From Piscirickettsiaceae bacterium NZ-RLO1 (GTDB taxonomy: Bacteria; Pseudomonadota; Gammaproteobacteria; Piscirickettsiales; Piscirickettsiaceae), in NCBI GenBank assembly GCA_001644975.1, contig LVCQ01000011.1, forward strand, positions 1 through 41,191: a DNA stretch of 41,191 bases, written 5' to 3'. A program made the translations under genes and the position numbers. The notes beneath the pieces are model-generated. The model was not told the DNA's origin. It saw nothing but the letters and a program-made list of their open reading frames with translations, and made no database searches. Positions 26,238 to 37,956 of the stretch are shown in pieces. Positions within the stretch are counted from its first letter, which is position 1. Each line of letters starts with the position of its first letter.

Positions 26238-27677
26238 TTAACTAAAAGATAATGTGGCTAAGTGAATTAATCCTGCTGGAAAAATTCCGAGCAATAACAG
26301 CGCCAAACCATTTAAACTGACAATCACCTGGCTACTTGAATGTAAAGCTAAACGGCCTTCTTTGCCTTCAGGCTCCTCAAAATACATGACTTTAATAATA
26401 CGAATATAATAAAACGCTCCAACCACAGACATGATTAATGCGTAAATCGCCAAACCAACATGCCCCCCCTGAATCAGCGCAGTCAGTACTAATAATTTTG
26501 CATCAAAGCCCAATAACGGTGGAATCCCCGCCATAGATGCCATGAATAACAGCATAATAAAAGCCAGCCAAGAATTTTTATGATTCAAACCTTTTAGGTC
26601 TGAAATATTCTCAGCCTCAAAGCCTTTACGTGAAAGCAGCATAATAAAGCCAAAGCCACCAGCTGACATAATCGCATAAACAATGACATAAAACATTGAT
26701 GCCGCATAACCATCTGTCGTTCCAGCAGCAAAGGCCAATAGCACAAAGCCAATATGAGAAATCGTCGAATACGCCAGCATGCGTTTAATATTACTCTGGG
26801 CAATTGCCAAGAAATTACCGATAAACAACGAGACCACAGCCAAAATAATTAACATCTGCTGCCATTGCTCTTGCAAAGAAGGCAAGCCTTCAAGCAATAG
26901 GCGCAACATTAAACCAAAGGCGGCAATTTTAGGCGCCGTACTAACAAAGGCTGTTACAGCCGTGGGTGCACCTTCATAGACATCGGGTACCCACATATGA
27001 AAAGGTACTGCACCAAATTTAAAGCCAAGGCCAACCACAAGAAAGACCAAACCAAACACAAGCACTGGATTGCCTGACAACCCTGTTGCCGCAACCGCTT
27101 TAGCAATCACAGGCAAGTCAAGACTTGCAGCAACACCATAAATCATCGACATGCCATAGAGCAACATCGCAGAGGCAATCGCCCCCATAACAAAATACTT
27201 TAAGGCCGCCTCTGCTGAACGACCTGAACCGCGACGCATCGCCACCATTGCATACATCGGCAAAGACAAGAGCTCCAAACCTAAATAAATCGCAATCATG
27301 TTATTCGCAGAGACCATAACCATCATGCCAAGCATAGCAAGCAAGCCCAAACCGTAAAACTCACCAATAGGGACATCACGTTCAAGCATATAACGTCGGC
27401 TATAAATAAAGACGATCACAAGCACTATGCACATAAAGAACTTCAAGGTCGCCGCTAAACGATCAGCAATAAAACCGCCATGGAAAGTTACTGTTGCTGG
27501 CTGTCCAATCAAACGCCAAGATAAATAAGCAATCACCACCAAGGTGAGTAAAGTTAAAATATAGCTCATGCTTTTCTTGGCATTTTTGCTATACACATCA
27601 ACAATCATTACCACACAAGCCATGACCAAGATTACAATTTCAGGAATGGCCGGTGTAAATACAGGAAATTCGCTCAT
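26238..27677 (-). CDS. nuoN: NADH-quinone oxidoreductase subunit N
   Basis: NuoN is one of the three antiporter-like proton-pumping membrane subunits of complex I. The protein, about 479 residues, has about 13-14 membrane helices. It shows YLGLELLSLPMYAMVA and the conserved lysines typical of the family (RRGSGRSAEAALKYF, GLGFKFGAVPFHMW). The likely start is the ATG at 27677, overlapping the nuoM stop by one base (TGATG); a GTG one codon upstream is possible. It is the last nuo gene, and the initiator tRNA follows 45 bases later with no clear terminator between them. Read-through into metY-rimP is therefore conceivable. Confidence 0.96.
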   Translation of the reverse strand: MSEFPVFTPAIPEIVILVMACVVMIVDVYSKNAKKSMSYILTLLTLVVIAYLSWRLIGQPATVTFHGGFIADRLAATLKFFMCIVLVIVFIYSRRYMLERDVPIGEFYGLGLLAMLGMMVMVSANNMIAIYLGLELLSLPMYAMVAMRRGSGRSAEAALKYFVMGAIASAMLLYGMSMIYGVAASLDLPVIAKAVAATGLSGNPVLVFGLVFLVVGLGFKFGAVPFHMWVPDVYEGAPTAVTAFVSTAPKIAAFGLMLRLLLEGLPSLQEQWQQMLIILAVVSLFIGNFLAIAQSNIKRMLAYSTISHIGFVLLAFAAGTTDGYAASMFYVIVYAIMSAGGFGFIMLLSRKGFEAENISDLKGLNHKNSWLAFIMLLFMASMAGIPPLLGFDAKLLVLTALIQGGHVGLAIYALIMSVVGAFYYIRIIKVMYFEEPEGKEGRLALHSSSQVIVSLNGLALLLLGIFPAGLIHLATLSFS

Positions 27678-29218
27678 CACTGGTAGGACCCCTTATGTAA
27701 TGAGATCATCACTACATCAACAAAGTGTTGAACCGTTACTTCAGTTAGGTGTAAAACCGCTTGCGGATAGACACCGAACAGGACAACAGGCACTGCAAGC
27801 AAAACAAAAATCAGCAGTTCTAAACCATTAATGTCTTTTAAATCTTTAAGTTTAGCACTCACAATCGCCCCAAAGAACACGCGCTTATACATCCACAAGG
27901 TATACGCAGCACCAACCACCAAGGTTATTGCAGATAAGGCTGCAATCCACACATGAGCCTTGAACGCTGCCAAAATCACTAGAAACTCACCAACAAAACC
28001 AGAAGTTCCCGGTAATCCTGCATTGGCCATAGCAAACAGCAAGTAAAAAGCGGCGAATACCGGCATTACTGCGGTCACACCACCAAAATCTTTAATCATA
28101 CGTGTATGCATACGGTCATACATATAGCCGACGCCAATAAAGAGCGCTCCAGATACAAACGCATGTGAAAACATTAAGAACACTGCACCCTGCACACCCA
28201 ATACGGCATCAGCACGATCACCGGTGACACCAATAATCATAAAGGCCATGAAAATTCCAAGTGTCGAGAACCCCATATGCGAAACCGATGAATAGGCAAT
28301 CAAACGCTTCATATCTTTTTGTGCTAACGATGCAAAGCCCACATAGACAATTGCCACTAAAGACAAGCCAATTAACAACCAGTCAAACGCTTCATGAACC
28401 CCTGGCACGATCGGTAAACTAAAGCGAATAAAGCCATACACGCCGACTTTTAACATTAAGGCAGCCAGTATAACCGAACCACCTGCAGGTGCTTCAGTAT
28501 GCGCATCCGGCAACCATGTATGCACGGGCCACATCGGTACTTTCACCGCAAAGCCAGCCAAAAAGGCCAAGAACAGTAAATCTTGCACATTAGCCGGAAT
28601 CTTTAATAAGGTAAAGCCAGCAATGGAGAAATCCCCCCCTGCCTGATAACCTAAATAAATAAAGGCAACCAGCATAAAGATCGACCCTAAAAAGGTATAC
28701 AAGAAAAACTTAATCGCAGCATATGAGCGCCGACCCGCACCCCAAACACCAATGCCAAGGAACATCGGAATGAGCATCGCCTCAAAGAACACATAGAATA
28801 AAATCGAATCAGTTGCAGCAAATACGCCATTGGTAATACCGGTGAGGATTAAGAAAATCGCCATATAGTGGGTGACTTTATAGCGTACCGAGTTCCAAGC
28901 AGCCAAAATTACAATTAAATTAGTAAAGCAAGTTAGTAAAATTAAAATCAGGGATATTCCATCAACACCCAAGCCATAACGTACTTTAAAACCAGCAAAG
29001 TCAAACCACCTATGACTTTCCACAAACTGCATTTTATAAGTCAGCGGATCAAAGCCCTGGTAAAGCGGAATACAAAAGCCGAGCAAAACTAATGAAATAA
29101 TAATAGCAACCCATTTTGCCGCACGAGAGTACTCGCCACGCTCGCTAAACGCAACAAGCAATCCACCAACAATTGGTAGCCAGATTAAAATACTTAAAAG
29201 TGGCATATGTGACATCAT
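27677..29218 (-). CDS. nuoM: NADH-quinone oxidoreductase subunit M
   Basis: NuoM is the second antiporter-like subunit of the membrane arm. The 513-residue, highly hydrophobic protein has YVFFEAMLIPMFLGIGVWG with the essential membrane Glu. FAVKVPMWPVHTWLPDAHTEAP contains the key Lys of the proton channel, and LIAYSSVSHMGF follows. Two consecutive ATG codons at 29218 and 29215 follow AAGGGT; the second has better spacing. It lies between nuoL and nuoN in the conserved order. Confidence 0.97.
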   Translation of the reverse strand: MMSHMPLLSILIWLPIVGGLLVAFSERGEYSRAAKWVAIIISLVLLGFCIPLYQGFDPLTYKMQFVESHRWFDFAGFKVRYGLGVDGISLILILLTCFTNLIVILAAWNSVRYKVTHYMAIFLILTGITNGVFAATDSILFYVFFEAMLIPMFLGIGVWGAGRRSYAAIKFFLYTFLGSIFMLVAFIYLGYQAGGDFSIAGFTLLKIPANVQDLLFLAFLAGFAVKVPMWPVHTWLPDAHTEAPAGGSVILAALMLKVGVYGFIRFSLPIVPGVHEAFDWLLIGLSLVAIVYVGFASLAQKDMKRLIAYSSVSHMGFSTLGIFMAFMIIGVTGDRADAVLGVQGAVFLMFSHAFVSGALFIGVGYMYDRMHTRMIKDFGGVTAVMPVFAAFYLLFAMANAGLPGTSGFVGEFLVILAAFKAHVWIAALSAITLVVGAAYTLWMYKRVFFGAIVSAKLKDLKDINGLELLIFVLLAVPVVLFGVYPQAVLHLTEVTVQHFVDVVMISLHKGSYQ

Positions 29219-29229
29219 TTACCCTTCAC

Positions 29230-31200
29230 TTAATGAGGCAAGAAAAACCATAATAACAGTACCAATAAGCCAACAATCATGGCAAACGCATAATGGTACA
29301 ATAAGAACTTCGACTGTATTTTGCGCATAGCATCAGCAATACGACGAATCCGCCCAGCCGTGCCATTAACAACACCATCATCAATGACAAACACATCACC
29401 AACACGCCAGCATAGATAGCCAATCAAGTAGCCACCCCAACCAAACACGGCTTGATAAATATCATCAACAAAATACTTACGATCCATAATATAGTGAATA
29501 AACCCTAAACGCTTTCTAGCTATAGCAGCAAGCTCGGGTCTCCACACATAAAACAACCAAGCAACGGCGACACCAGATAATGCTAACCAAAATGCCGGTG
29601 TACTTGGTGCATGCAACACCATCGACATTGGCGTTGGGAAGTGCTCCGCCAGTTTTTGCACAATATCATGCTGTGGTAAGGTGAAAATTGCCTGACCAAA
29701 GAAGCCATTTAAGGCTGGTTGGACAAAGAAGTAACCTGCAATTGTTGCCGGAATAGCTAAGACGATTAATGGCCAAGTGACAACGTTGGGCGATTCTTTT
29801 AAGTGTGAGCGCGTCTGCTCATCCATGCGTTCTTTAGTATGAAAACATAAGAAAAACATTCTAAAAGTATATAGCGCAGTTACAAACGCTGTGCCAAGCA
29901 CGGCAACATAGGCAAAGCTCGCCCCCCAACGATGCGACTCACCCACTGCATCAATAATCAAATCTTTCGAGAAAAAGCCTGAGAAACCAGGTACAGCAAT
30001 CAGTGACACACAAGAAATTAACATCGTCCAGTAGGTAATCGGCATATATTTGCGCAAACCACCCATTTTACGAATATCTTGTTCATGATGCATGGCGATA
30101 ATCGCAGACCCTGCGGCTAAGAACATCAATGCTTTAAAGAAGGCATGACTCATGAGGTGGAAAATCGCCAATGAATATGCTGAAACACCTAAAGCAACCA
30201 CCATGTAACCTAACTGTGACAACGTACAATAAGCAACAATGCGTTTAATATCGTTTTGAATAATCGCCAAGAGGCCCATAAATAAGCAGGTAATCGCACC
30301 TAAAATCATAATTAATGATAAGGCTGTCGGCGCATGCTCATATAACGGTGATAAACGCGCCACCATATACACCCCAGCGGTGACCATGGTTGCAGCGTGA
30401 ATTAATGCTGAAATCGGCGTTGGGCCTTCCATCGAGTCAGGCAACCAATTGTGTAACGGTACTTGCGCAGATTTACCCATCGCGCCAACGAATAACAAAA
30501 TACCAATCAAATTAAAGCCGCTGACTGAAACATCACCCCAAATATGAATCACTGGCGCTTCAGCCGCCAACGCTGGAGTCATTTTAAAGACCGTTGCATA
30601 ATCTAGCGAACCAAATAAATAAAGTACACCTGCAATTCCCAATAAAAAGCCTAAATCACCAACGCGATTAATCAAAAAAGCTTTTAAGTTGGCATACACT
30701 GCGCTGTCTTTTTTATACCAAAAGCCAATCAATAAATACGAAACTAAGCCAACAGCTTCCCAGCCAAAGAAAAGCAAGAAAAAGTTATTTGCAAGCACTA
30801 GCGTGATCATCGCAAAGGTAAACGCTGAAATATAACTAAAAAAGCGAATATAGCCATCATCTTCTTTCATATAGCCGATGGTATAAATATGCACAGCCAG
30901 CGAAACAAAATTAACAATGATTAACATAAAAGCCGATAAGCGATCGAGCAAAAAGCCAACGCTAAAATTCAAGCCACCAATGTTGGCCCAAGTATATATA
31001 CTTTGGTTAAATGGCGCTATTTTGCCATTGGCCAACTGTATAAATAAATAAATAGAAATAACGAGAGCAATCGCAACTGCCGCGCTACATAACGTATGCA
31101 CGGCAGTACGGCCAATCCGCTTACCGATAAAGCCGGCGATAATCGCTCCGGCCAAAGGACTTAAGGTCAAAACAATGAGTAATAGTCTTATATTTTCCAC
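29230..31200 (-). CDS. nuoL: NADH-quinone oxidoreductase subunit L
   Basis: NuoL is the distal and largest antiporter-like subunit, carrying the long lateral helix along the membrane arm. The 656-residue protein has FFGWEAVGLVSYLLIGFW (membrane Glu), GKSAQVPLHNWLPDSMEGPTP (channel Lys and the signature of the family) and IVAYCTLSQLGYM. The C-terminal extension with the amphipathic helix and final membrane anchor is complete. It starts 3 bases after the nuoK stop, so translation is probably coupled. Confidence 0.97.
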   Translation of the reverse strand: MENIRLLLIVLTLSPLAGAIIAGFIGKRIGRTAVHTLCSAAVAIALVISIYLFIQLANGKIAPFNQSIYTWANIGGLNFSVGFLLDRLSAFMLIIVNFVSLAVHIYTIGYMKEDDGYIRFFSYISAFTFAMITLVLANNFFLLFFGWEAVGLVSYLLIGFWYKKDSAVYANLKAFLINRVGDLGFLLGIAGVLYLFGSLDYATVFKMTPALAAEAPVIHIWGDVSVSGFNLIGILLFVGAMGKSAQVPLHNWLPDSMEGPTPISALIHAATMVTAGVYMVARLSPLYEHAPTALSLIMILGAITCLFMGLLAIIQNDIKRIVAYCTLSQLGYMVVALGVSAYSLAIFHLMSHAFFKALMFLAAGSAIIAMHHEQDIRKMGGLRKYMPITYWTMLISCVSLIAVPGFSGFFSKDLIIDAVGESHRWGASFAYVAVLGTAFVTALYTFRMFFLCFHTKERMDEQTRSHLKESPNVVTWPLIVLAIPATIAGYFFVQPALNGFFGQAIFTLPQHDIVQKLAEHFPTPMSMVLHAPSTPAFWLALSGVAVAWLFYVWRPELAAIARKRLGFIHYIMDRKYFVDDIYQAVFGWGGYLIGYLCWRVGDVFVIDDGVVNGTAGRIRRIADAMRKIQSKFLLYHYAFAMIVGLLVLLLWFFLPH

Positions 31201-31203
31201 AAC

Positions 31204-31509
31204 CTAGCCCTTCAATGAATTTAAGTCTTCAATATCGATTGTGCGACGATTACGGAAAAGCAGTGCCAAGATCGCAAGACCAATTGCCGCTTCAGCTGCC
31301 GCTACAGTTAAAATAAAAAATACAAACACCTGGCCAGATAAATCATTTAAATAGTGCGAAAATGCGACAAAGTTTGTATTAACAGCCAGCAGCATCAACT
31401 CAATGCTCATCAGTAAAGTGATTGCACTTTTGCGATTAAATAAAATCCCTGCGACACTCAAACCAAATAAAATAGCAGCAAAAATTAAATACTGTGACAG
31501 ACTAATCAT
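31204..31509 (-). CDS. nuoK: NADH-quinone oxidoreductase subunit K
   Basis: NuoK is a three-helix membrane subunit (mitochondrial ND4L). The protein is 101 residues from the ATG at 31509, the usual length. [11 protein letters not shown] holds the conserved membrane glutamate and [17 protein letters not shown] the second. GGGGAAG lies 5 bases before this ATG; a GTG at 31515 would add two residues. It sits between nuoJ and nuoL. Confidence 0.95.
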   Translation of the reverse strand: MISLSQYLIFAAILFGLSVAGILFNRKSAITLLMSIELMLLAVNTNFVAFSHYLNDLSGQVFVFFILTVAAAEAAIGLAILALLFRNRRTIDIEDLNSLKG

Positions 31510-31532
31510 ATGCACTTCCCCAGGATTCTGTT

Positions 31533-32156
31533 TTATTCATCACTTTTCCCCGTGGTTTTCTTTTCACTTTTCATTTTTACCACACGCAAACGTTCGCTTG
31601 GCTGTACTTTCACTTGCTTGCCCGGGTGCTGAGTGCGTGCTGAGCGTGGGCCACGAAATGCCAAGCAAATCGCCGCCATCATCGCGACTAATAAAATGGC
31701 CGCTGCCAAAATAAACTCATAGACATAACGGGTATATAACAGCTCACCCAAGGCTTTAGTATTACTATAATCTGCCCCATGGGCCACTGGCTTATGACCA
31801 AATAAACCCGTGCCAAAATGCTCAGGACCCACCTGCCAAATCATTAACGCGACAATCGGTAAAACAACCAATAAACCAATTGGTAAATAGCGTGCAGCAC
31901 CTGCTTTTAATGCAGCGACATCAACATCAAGCATCATCACAACAAATAAAAACAGCACCATCACCGCACCGACATAAACAACAATTAATGACAGAGCTAA
32001 AAACTCAGCCTGTGTTGTCATCCACACCCCAGCGCTCATCACAAAAGTAAAGACAAGTGCCAATACTGCTTTGACTGGGTTGCGTGCAGTTACCACCATC
32101 CAAGCACCGAAAATAGCAAGCGCTGCAAAACAATAAAAGACAATTTCAATCAACAT
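31533..32156 (-). CDS. nuoJ: NADH-quinone oxidoreductase subunit J
   Basis: NuoJ (ND6) is a five-helix membrane subunit next to the quinone site. The 207-residue protein has [14 protein letters not shown] and [26 protein letters not shown], the pi-bulge helix that is the best-conserved part of the family. The loop after the fourth helix is longish ([17 protein letters not shown]). The C-terminal tail is basic and polar ([18 protein letters not shown]), longer than in the shortest NuoJ proteins. It overlaps nothing, with 17-20 bases to each neighbour. Confidence 0.95.
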   Translation of the reverse strand: MLIEIVFYCFAALAIFGAWMVVTARNPVKAVLALVFTFVMSAGVWMTTQAEFLALSLIVVYVGAVMVLFLFVVMMLDVDVAALKAGAARYLPIGLLVVLPIVALMIWQVGPEHFGTGLFGHKPVAHGADYSNTKALGELLYTRYVYEFILAAAILLVAMMAAICLAFRGPRSARTQHPGKQVKVQPSERLRVVKMKSEKKTTGKSDE

Positions 32157-32175
32157 TGCTTATTATTCCTTAACC

Positions 32176-32664
32176 TTAACGGTACGGCGCATCTTGCGCT
32201 TTTGCAGCGGCAATTTGCTCTTCATATTGATCACCAATTTCTAAGAGTTTAGCCTTGGTCATAATATTTTCACCACGCTCTTCAAAGTGATAATCAAAGA
32301 CCTTAGTCTCAACGATAGAATCAACAGGGCAAGCTTCCTCACAAAAGCCACAATAAATACACTTGAATAAATCAATATCATAACGTGTCGTCCGCCGTGA
32401 ACCATCTTCTCTTTGCTCAGATTCAATGGTAATGGCCAACGCCGGACACACCGCCTCACATAATTTACAGGCAATGCAACGCTCTTCACCATTTGGGTAA
32501 CGGCGCAGTGCATGCAAACCACGAAAACGTGGAGAAATCGGCGTCTTTTCTTCTGGGTATTGAACTGTAACTGACTTAGTAAACAAGTGCTTTAAAGTTA
32601 GTTTTAAACCTTTAAGTAACTCGATTAATAAAAATGTTTTAGCCCATTGTTTTAATATTTTCAC
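32176..32664 (-). CDS. nuoI: NADH-quinone oxidoreductase subunit I
   Basis: NuoI carries clusters N6a and N6b, which pass electrons toward N2. The 162-residue protein has two ferredoxin motifs: [12 protein letters not shown] (Cys63, 66, 69, 73) and [12 protein letters not shown] (Cys102, 105, 108, 112). Both are intact. The N-terminal amphipathic helix ([17 protein letters not shown]) contacts the membrane. Its length matches mitochondrial-type subunits. It lies 13 bases after nuoH. Confidence 0.97.
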   Translation of the reverse strand: MKILKQWAKTFLLIELLKGLKLTLKHLFTKSVTVQYPEEKTPISPRFRGLHALRRYPNGEERCIACKLCEAVCPALAITIESEQREDGSRRTTRYDIDLFKCIYCGFCEEACPVDSIVETKVFDYHFEERGENIMTKAKLLEIGDQYEEQIAAAKAQDAPYR

Positions 32665-32677
32665 CTAAAGCTACCCC

Positions 32678-33703
32678 TTAAAACCATGGCCCAATATGAA
32701 ACTTAACCAGTAATGCAGCCACTATGACCCACACCAAAGCCACAGGAATTAATATTTTCCAGCCTAAACGCATAATTTGGTCATAGCGAAAACGTGGGAA
32801 AGTGGCACGAAACCAAAGGTATGAAAACATAAAAAAGGCGGTTTTTAAAAATAACCAGACAATCCCAGGTACCCAAGCAAATAAATAATCTAGCCCAGGA
32901 ATTCCCTGAAATGGTGACAGCCAACCACCCATAAAAAATACTGCAGTTAACAATGAAATCAAAATCATATTGGCATATTCTGCCAAGAAAAAGATCGCAA
33001 AAGTCATCCCTGAGTACTCAACATGAAAACCGGCAACAATTTCCGACTCCCCTTCGGCCACATCAAATGGCGCCCGGTTAGTCTCAGCCACACCTGAGAT
33101 CCAGTAGACAATAAATAAGGGAAACAATGGCAACCAATACCATTGCCAAATACCACCCGCTTGCGCTTGAATAATCGTATTGAGGTTTAAGCTGCCTGCA
33201 GCAATTAACACGCCGATAAGAGCAAAACCCATCGCTAATTCATAAGAAACGATTTGAGCTGCAGAACGCAGTGCACCGAGCATGGCATATTTAGAATTTG
33301 ATGCCCAACCAGCGATAATCACCCCATACACACCCAATGAAGTCATCGCTAAAATATATAAAACACCCGCATTAATATTAGCCAATACTAAGTGGGCATC
33401 AAACGGCACTACCGCCCAAGCCGCCAGTGCTGGGGCAATTGTTAACACCGGGGCGATAACAAACAAAAAACGGTTAGAGTGGCTGGGGCGAATACGCTCT
33501 TTTAAAAACAGCTTTGCTCCATCAGCAATCGGTTGCAATAGGCCCCACAAGCCCACACGATTCGGGCCTAAACGGTCTTGCATATAGCCAATAACTTTAC
33601 GCTCAGCATAAGTATAGTAAGCCACCACCAACATCAGCGGCACAACAATAATGATAATTTTAAGTAGCGTCCACAACACACTTATTGCAAATGTTTCTGC
33701 CAT
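32678..33703 (-). CDS. nuoH: NADH-quinone oxidoreductase subunit H
   Basis: NuoH (ND1) forms the membrane part of the quinone pocket and links the peripheral and membrane arms. The 341-residue protein has about eight membrane helices. The conserved segments are [55 protein letters not shown] and [14 protein letters not shown], which contain the charged residues of the E-channel. Complete. Confidence 0.97.
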   Translation of the reverse strand: MAETFAISVLWTLLKIIIIVVPLMLVVAYYTYAERKVIGYMQDRLGPNRVGLWGLLQPIADGAKLFLKERIRPSHSNRFLFVIAPVLTIAPALAAWAVVPFDAHLVLANINAGVLYILAMTSLGVYGVIIAGWASNSKYAMLGALRSAAQIVSYELAMGFALIGVLIAAGSLNLNTIIQAQAGGIWQWYWLPLFPLFIVYWISGVAETNRAPFDVAEGESEIVAGFHVEYSGMTFAIFFLAEYANMILISLLTAVFFMGGWLSPFQGIPGLDYLFAWVPGIVWLFLKTAFFMFSYLWFRATFPRFRYDQIMRLGWKILIPVALVWVIVAALLVKFHIGPWF

Positions 33704-33707
33704 TCGA

Positions 33708-36101
33708 TTAGTCCCGTATTAATTCAACAGAGCGGTAAGGCATGGCCAGATCAACGGCTGCTGCCGTGCCCACTGGAATCAGCACACTGCCATCAGGTAC
33801 ATGACCATCAACTGCAACCGTATGCAAAGCAGATACGCCACCGTGCTTTATTTTCACACTATCACCGACAGTAAAGCCTTTACGTTCTAGTGTTGCTACT
33901 GACATATATACCTGCTTTTTCGCTGCATCAGCAGTTTGCTGTAAATCACTCGCACGACGTACTAAGGCATCCACTGAATACAATGAAAGTTGCGGAATAA
34001 ATGTCAGATCACCATCATTACCATAATTAAACGCTTTTAAGTTTTCAGTCATTTGCCAAGGCGCTGCACCCAAATCAGCCTGAGCGTGTATTAACTCACG
34101 CTTAACTTCAGCAATAACATCAGTGCTGGACTCTTGATCAAAACCGTCGATCTGTAAAAGATTACCAAGCACACGCAACACTTTCCAAGCAGGGCGGACA
34201 TCGCCTTTAGGCATTACTGCTGCCGCAAAGCTTTGCCAATCCCCGGCAGCATTAATGAATGTGCCTGAAGTTTCACTAAAAGGTGCAATGGGCAAGATAA
34301 CATCGACATATTCATTCATGATGTGATTTTTAAATGGCAAGAGTGAGACAACAAAATCCGCATTTTTCACTGCATCAAGCGCCGCATGTGAATTTGCACA
34401 AGCAAAACTTGGCTCTGTATTCAATAAGAAATAGAGCTTTAATTTTTTCTCAAGCATCTCTTGAGTATGGTAACCCACAGCATCTCCAATCGCATGGCCT
34501 GCAACCAGACGGTGAGGTACAGCACCGCTTAACCAAGCTCCTGCACTATTTGATCCCTCGGTTAATAATAATACTTTAGCCTTAGTTATTCTTGCCAATT
34601 CAAAAGCCAGCGCTCTAAATAAAGCCGCCTCAGGCGAGGTCAGTGCATAATAACCTAACGTAATCGTTGCTTTTTCAGCCTCTAGTAATTCACTCGCAAT
34701 GCGTTCTGCTTGCGCCTGATCACCGGTGGCAGTATTCACAATATCAACCAGTGAGGCATCCGTTGTCACCGCTGCTTTTTGTGCGGCGTGTTTAACTGTC
34801 AAAGCCAAGGCATTTAACCACGTTGCCAATGGCGTAACCCACTGCTTTACATCAAAGCTATAGGTAAAAGTCAAAGGCGATAAAGCAGAAACAGCAGCGC
34901 CACGTACCGCGGCTTTACGTACTCGATGCGCAGCAATCGGCACTTCTTTATGAATATTGCTACCAATTAGCAACAGTGCATTTTGATCATCAAGCTCAGC
35001 AATTGAGCCATCAAAACGTGGATATAACGGTGCAGCATATTGGTCAGAAAAATCAATATCACGCAACCGGTGATCCACATTATGTGAGCCCAGCCCACGC
35101 ATAAGCTTTTGCAGTAAATAAAGCTCTTCAACAGAACAACTGGGCGAAGCTAAAGCGCCAAGCTGCTCAGGACCATACTCTTTGACTGTTTCATGCATAC
35201 GTGCAGCGACGATATTCAATGCATCTTGCCATTCAACTTCCGTCCACACTCCATTGCGCTTAACCTGAGGTTTATAAACACGCTCAGAACTCTCCAGTCC
35301 CTTATAAGAAAAGCGATCACGATCAGAAATCCACACTTCATTTAAGCTTTCATTCTCACATGGAGCCACGCTCATGACATCACTGCGACGAGTATGAATC
35401 GCAATATTCGAGCCGATACAGTCATGCGGTGCAATACTTTCTAAAGCGCTGACCTCCCAAGCACGAGCAGTAAACCGTGAAGGCTTGGCCGTTAAAGCGC
35501 CGACAGGGCAAACATCAATCACATTGCCCGACATTTCAGAGTTCACACTGTGTTCAATAAAGGTACCAATTTCAGAGTGCTCACCACGACCAGTCATACC
35601 CAGCTCGCGAATTCCGGCAATTTCAGTGCCAAAACGCACGCAACGTGTACATTGAATGCAACGTGTTAACTCTGTTGAAATTAACGGGCCAATATTTTTA
35701 TCGCTAATAGAGCGCTTGCCTTCAACATAGCGTGAACTATCACTACCATAACCCATCGCAAGATCTTGTAATTCACACTGCCCCCCTTGATCACAAATAG
35801 GACAGTCCAATGGGTGATTAATTAATAAAAACTCCATCACTGATTTTTGTGATGCAATCGCTAGCGGTGATTTAGTAAAAACTTTCATACCGTCAGTGAC
35901 TGGGGTTGCACAAGCCGGCATCGGCTTACGACCATTTTCAACTTCGATTAAACACATTCTGCAATTTGCAGCCACCGATAGTTTTTTATGGTAGCAAAAG
36001 CGCGGAATACGAATGCCAGCTTCGTCAGCCGCTTCAATAATCATCGAGCCTTGCTGAACTTCTAGCTTTTCACCATCGATTTCAATTTGAACTGTTGACA
36101 T
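33708..36101 (-). CDS. nuoG: NADH-quinone oxidoreductase subunit G
   Basis: NuoG is the largest peripheral-arm subunit and holds clusters N1b, N4 and N5. The 797-residue protein starts with a 2Fe-2S ferredoxin domain ([27 protein letters not shown]). Then comes [18 protein letters not shown] with the N5 ligands including His, and [10 protein letters not shown] for N4. The C-terminal molybdopterin-oxidoreductase-like domain has no cofactor role. The four-Cys motif for the extra N7 cluster, seen in E. coli and Thermus, is not present around residue 228 ([13 protein letters not shown]). It lies 49 bases after nuoF. Confidence 0.96.
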   Translation of the reverse strand: MSTVQIEIDGEKLEVQQGSMIIEAADEAGIRIPRFCYHKKLSVAANCRMCLIEVENGRKPMPACATPVTDGMKVFTKSPLAIASQKSVMEFLLINHPLDCPICDQGGQCELQDLAMGYGSDSSRYVEGKRSISDKNIGPLISTELTRCIQCTRCVRFGTEIAGIRELGMTGRGEHSEIGTFIEHSVNSEMSGNVIDVCPVGALTAKPSRFTARAWEVSALESIAPHDCIGSNIAIHTRRSDVMSVAPCENESLNEVWISDRDRFSYKGLESSERVYKPQVKRNGVWTEVEWQDALNIVAARMHETVKEYGPEQLGALASPSCSVEELYLLQKLMRGLGSHNVDHRLRDIDFSDQYAAPLYPRFDGSIAELDDQNALLLIGSNIHKEVPIAAHRVRKAAVRGAAVSALSPLTFTYSFDVKQWVTPLATWLNALALTVKHAAQKAAVTTDASLVDIVNTATGDQAQAERIASELLEAEKATITLGYYALTSPEAALFRALAFELARITKAKVLLLTEGSNSAGAWLSGAVPHRLVAGHAIGDAVGYHTQEMLEKKLKLYFLLNTEPSFACANSHAALDAVKNADFVVSLLPFKNHIMNEYVDVILPIAPFSETSGTFINAAGDWQSFAAAVMPKGDVRPAWKVLRVLGNLLQIDGFDQESSTDVIAEVKRELIHAQADLGAAPWQMTENLKAFNYGNDGDLTFIPQLSLYSVDALVRRASDLQQTADAAKKQVYMSVATLERKGFTVGDSVKIKHGGVSALHTVAVDGHVPDGSVLIPVGTAAAVDLAMPYRSVELIRD

Positions 36102-36150
36102 TGATTGATCATTCCAATTTCAAATTAATTTTAAATACAATAAACTTAGT

Positions 36151-37440
36151 TTAGGCTGTAACCATGCTACGCTTATGCTCAATCCAATATTCAAATTCAT
36201 GCCTAAATTTTTGAATATAGCTTTGCACCGGCCATGCTGCTGCATCACCCAGGCCACAAATCGTGTGGCCTTCAATTTTTCCAGCCACCGCAACCACTTT
36301 TTCTAGATCTTCTGGCCGCCCTTGACCTGAGACAATTCGCTTTAAAATACGTGACATCCAACCAGTACCTTCTCGACATGGCGTGCATTGTCCACATGAC
36401 TCTTCATAGTAAAAGTGTGCAATACGTGCAAGCAACTCCGCCATATCTTGGGTCTCATCAATGATAACAACTGCTCCAGAACCTAACATTGACCCAGCTT
36501 TACCAATTGAATCATAGTCCATAGTGACATCATTTAGCATAATATCCCCAGGAACAATTTTTGATGAACTACCGCCGGGAATCACCGCTTTTAAACGATT
36601 GCCATTGCGTACACCACCGGCCAGCGCCAATAAATCTTTAAACGAAGTCCCTAAGGGAACTTCATAATTACCCGGCTTATTGACATGACCTGAAACACTA
36701 AAAATTTTACAACCCCCGTTATTGGGTTTACCTAATTCTAAAAACCATTGTCCGCCATGTTGTAAAATCACCGGCACAGAAGCATACGTCTCAGTATTAT
36801 TAATGTTCGTCGGTCGTCCATATAAGCCATAGCCAGCTGGAAACGGCGGCTTAAAACGCGGCTGACCTTTTTTACCTTCTAACGAATTTAAAAGTGCCGT
36901 CTCTTCACCACAGATGTACGCCCCTGCCCCATGGGCAGTAAACATATCAAAATCGACCCCTGAACCTAAAATATCATTGCCCAATAGACCCGCAGCACGT
37001 GCTTCTTCTAAAGCCAGATCACAGCGTCTAATTGGCTCAATAAACTCACCACGTACATAGTTATAGCCCACTGTCGCACCAACAACATAACCAGCAATCG
37101 CCATCCCTTCAATCAGCTGATGAGGGTTGTAACGCATAATATCCCGATCATGGCAAGTTCCAGGCTCACCTTCATCAGAATTACAAACGACATATTTTTG
37201 CCCCGGCGCATTGCGCGGCATAAAGCTCCATTTAAGTCCTGTTGGAAAACCCGCACCGCCACGTCCACGTAATGCCGATGTTTTGAGCTCTTCAATAATT
37301 TCCTCAGGTGGGGTTTTTTCTTTTAAAATACGTCGCCATACTGAATAACCACCGATACTTTCATAGCTGGCCAACGTCCACGGCTGATCTAGACCTAATG
37401 AGCGAAAACAGACTAAATTTTGTTGGATACTGATACTCAT
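36151..37440 (-). CDS. nuoF: NADH-quinone oxidoreductase subunit F
   Basis: NuoF binds NADH and FMN and holds 4Fe-4S cluster N3. The 429-residue protein has the NADH/FMN loop [10 protein letters not shown] at residues 59-68. [13 protein letters not shown] and [16 protein letters not shown] are flavin and nucleotide contacts, and [12 protein letters not shown] together with a later TICGLGD Cys are the N3 ligands. Complete and typical. It forms the dehydrogenase module with NuoE and NuoG. Confidence 0.97.
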   Translation of the reverse strand: MSISIQQNLVCFRSLGLDQPWTLASYESIGGYSVWRRILKEKTPPEEIIEELKTSALRGRGGAGFPTGLKWSFMPRNAPGQKYVVCNSDEGEPGTCHDRDIMRYNPHQLIEGMAIAGYVVGATVGYNYVRGEFIEPIRRCDLALEEARAAGLLGNDILGSGVDFDMFTAHGAGAYICGEETALLNSLEGKKGQPRFKPPFPAGYGLYGRPTNINNTETYASVPVILQHGGQWFLELGKPNNGGCKIFSVSGHVNKPGNYEVPLGTSFKDLLALAGGVRNGNRLKAVIPGGSSSKIVPGDIMLNDVTMDYDSIGKAGSMLGSGAVVIIDETQDMAELLARIAHFYYEESCGQCTPCREGTGWMSRILKRIVSGQGRPEDLEKVVAVAGKIEGHTICGLGDAAAWPVQSYIQKFRHEFEYWIEHKRSMVTA

Positions 37441-37446
37441 GCTTGA

Positions 37447-37956
37447 CTACTCCAGATTATCCAAAATTTGATCAACACGCTCAGGCGTTAACTTTTCATG
37501 ATAGTCATCACCAATTTGGAACATCGGCGCATTCACGCAAGCACCCAGGCATTCAACTTCTTTAATACTAAATTTGCCATCTGGAGTAACATCCCCCCCC
37601 ATTTTAACGCCTAAGCGCCGCTCTAAATGTTCAACAATTTTATCAGAGCCATTTAACATGCATGAAATATTGGTACATACACAAATTTTGTGCTGCCCTA
37701 CCGGCTTATGCTCATACATCGAATAAAACGTTGCCACTTCATATACGGCAATAGCTGGCATATCTAAATAGTCAGCCACCGCATCCATCAACGCATTGGT
37801 TAAGTAGCCATTGTTTTCTTTTTGAACAACCATCAAGGCAGCCAAAGATGCTGACTGCTTTTGATCATGAGGAAACTTAGCGAGCCAGTAATCAATTTGC
37901 TCACGCATCGTAATTGTTAAACCGTCTAAACTGTTTAAACCGTTTTCTATGGACAT
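37447..37956 (-). CDS. nuoE: NADH-quinone oxidoreductase subunit E
   Basis: NuoE carries 2Fe-2S cluster N1a beside NuoF. The 169-residue thioredoxin-like protein has cluster ligands Cys94 and Cys99 (CTNISC) and Cys136 and Cys140 (CLGAC), and the conserved YEVATFYSMY stretch. The start overlaps the nuoD stop by one base, and the stop lies 6 bases before nuoF. Confidence 0.96.
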   Translation of the reverse strand: MSIENGLNSLDGLTITMREQIDYWLAKFPHDQKQSASLAALMVVQKENNGYLTNALMDAVADYLDMPAIAVYEVATFYSMYEHKPVGQHKICVCTNISCMLNGSDKIVEHLERRLGVKMGGDVTPDGKFSIKEVECLGACVNAPMFQIGDDYHEKLTPERVDQILDNLE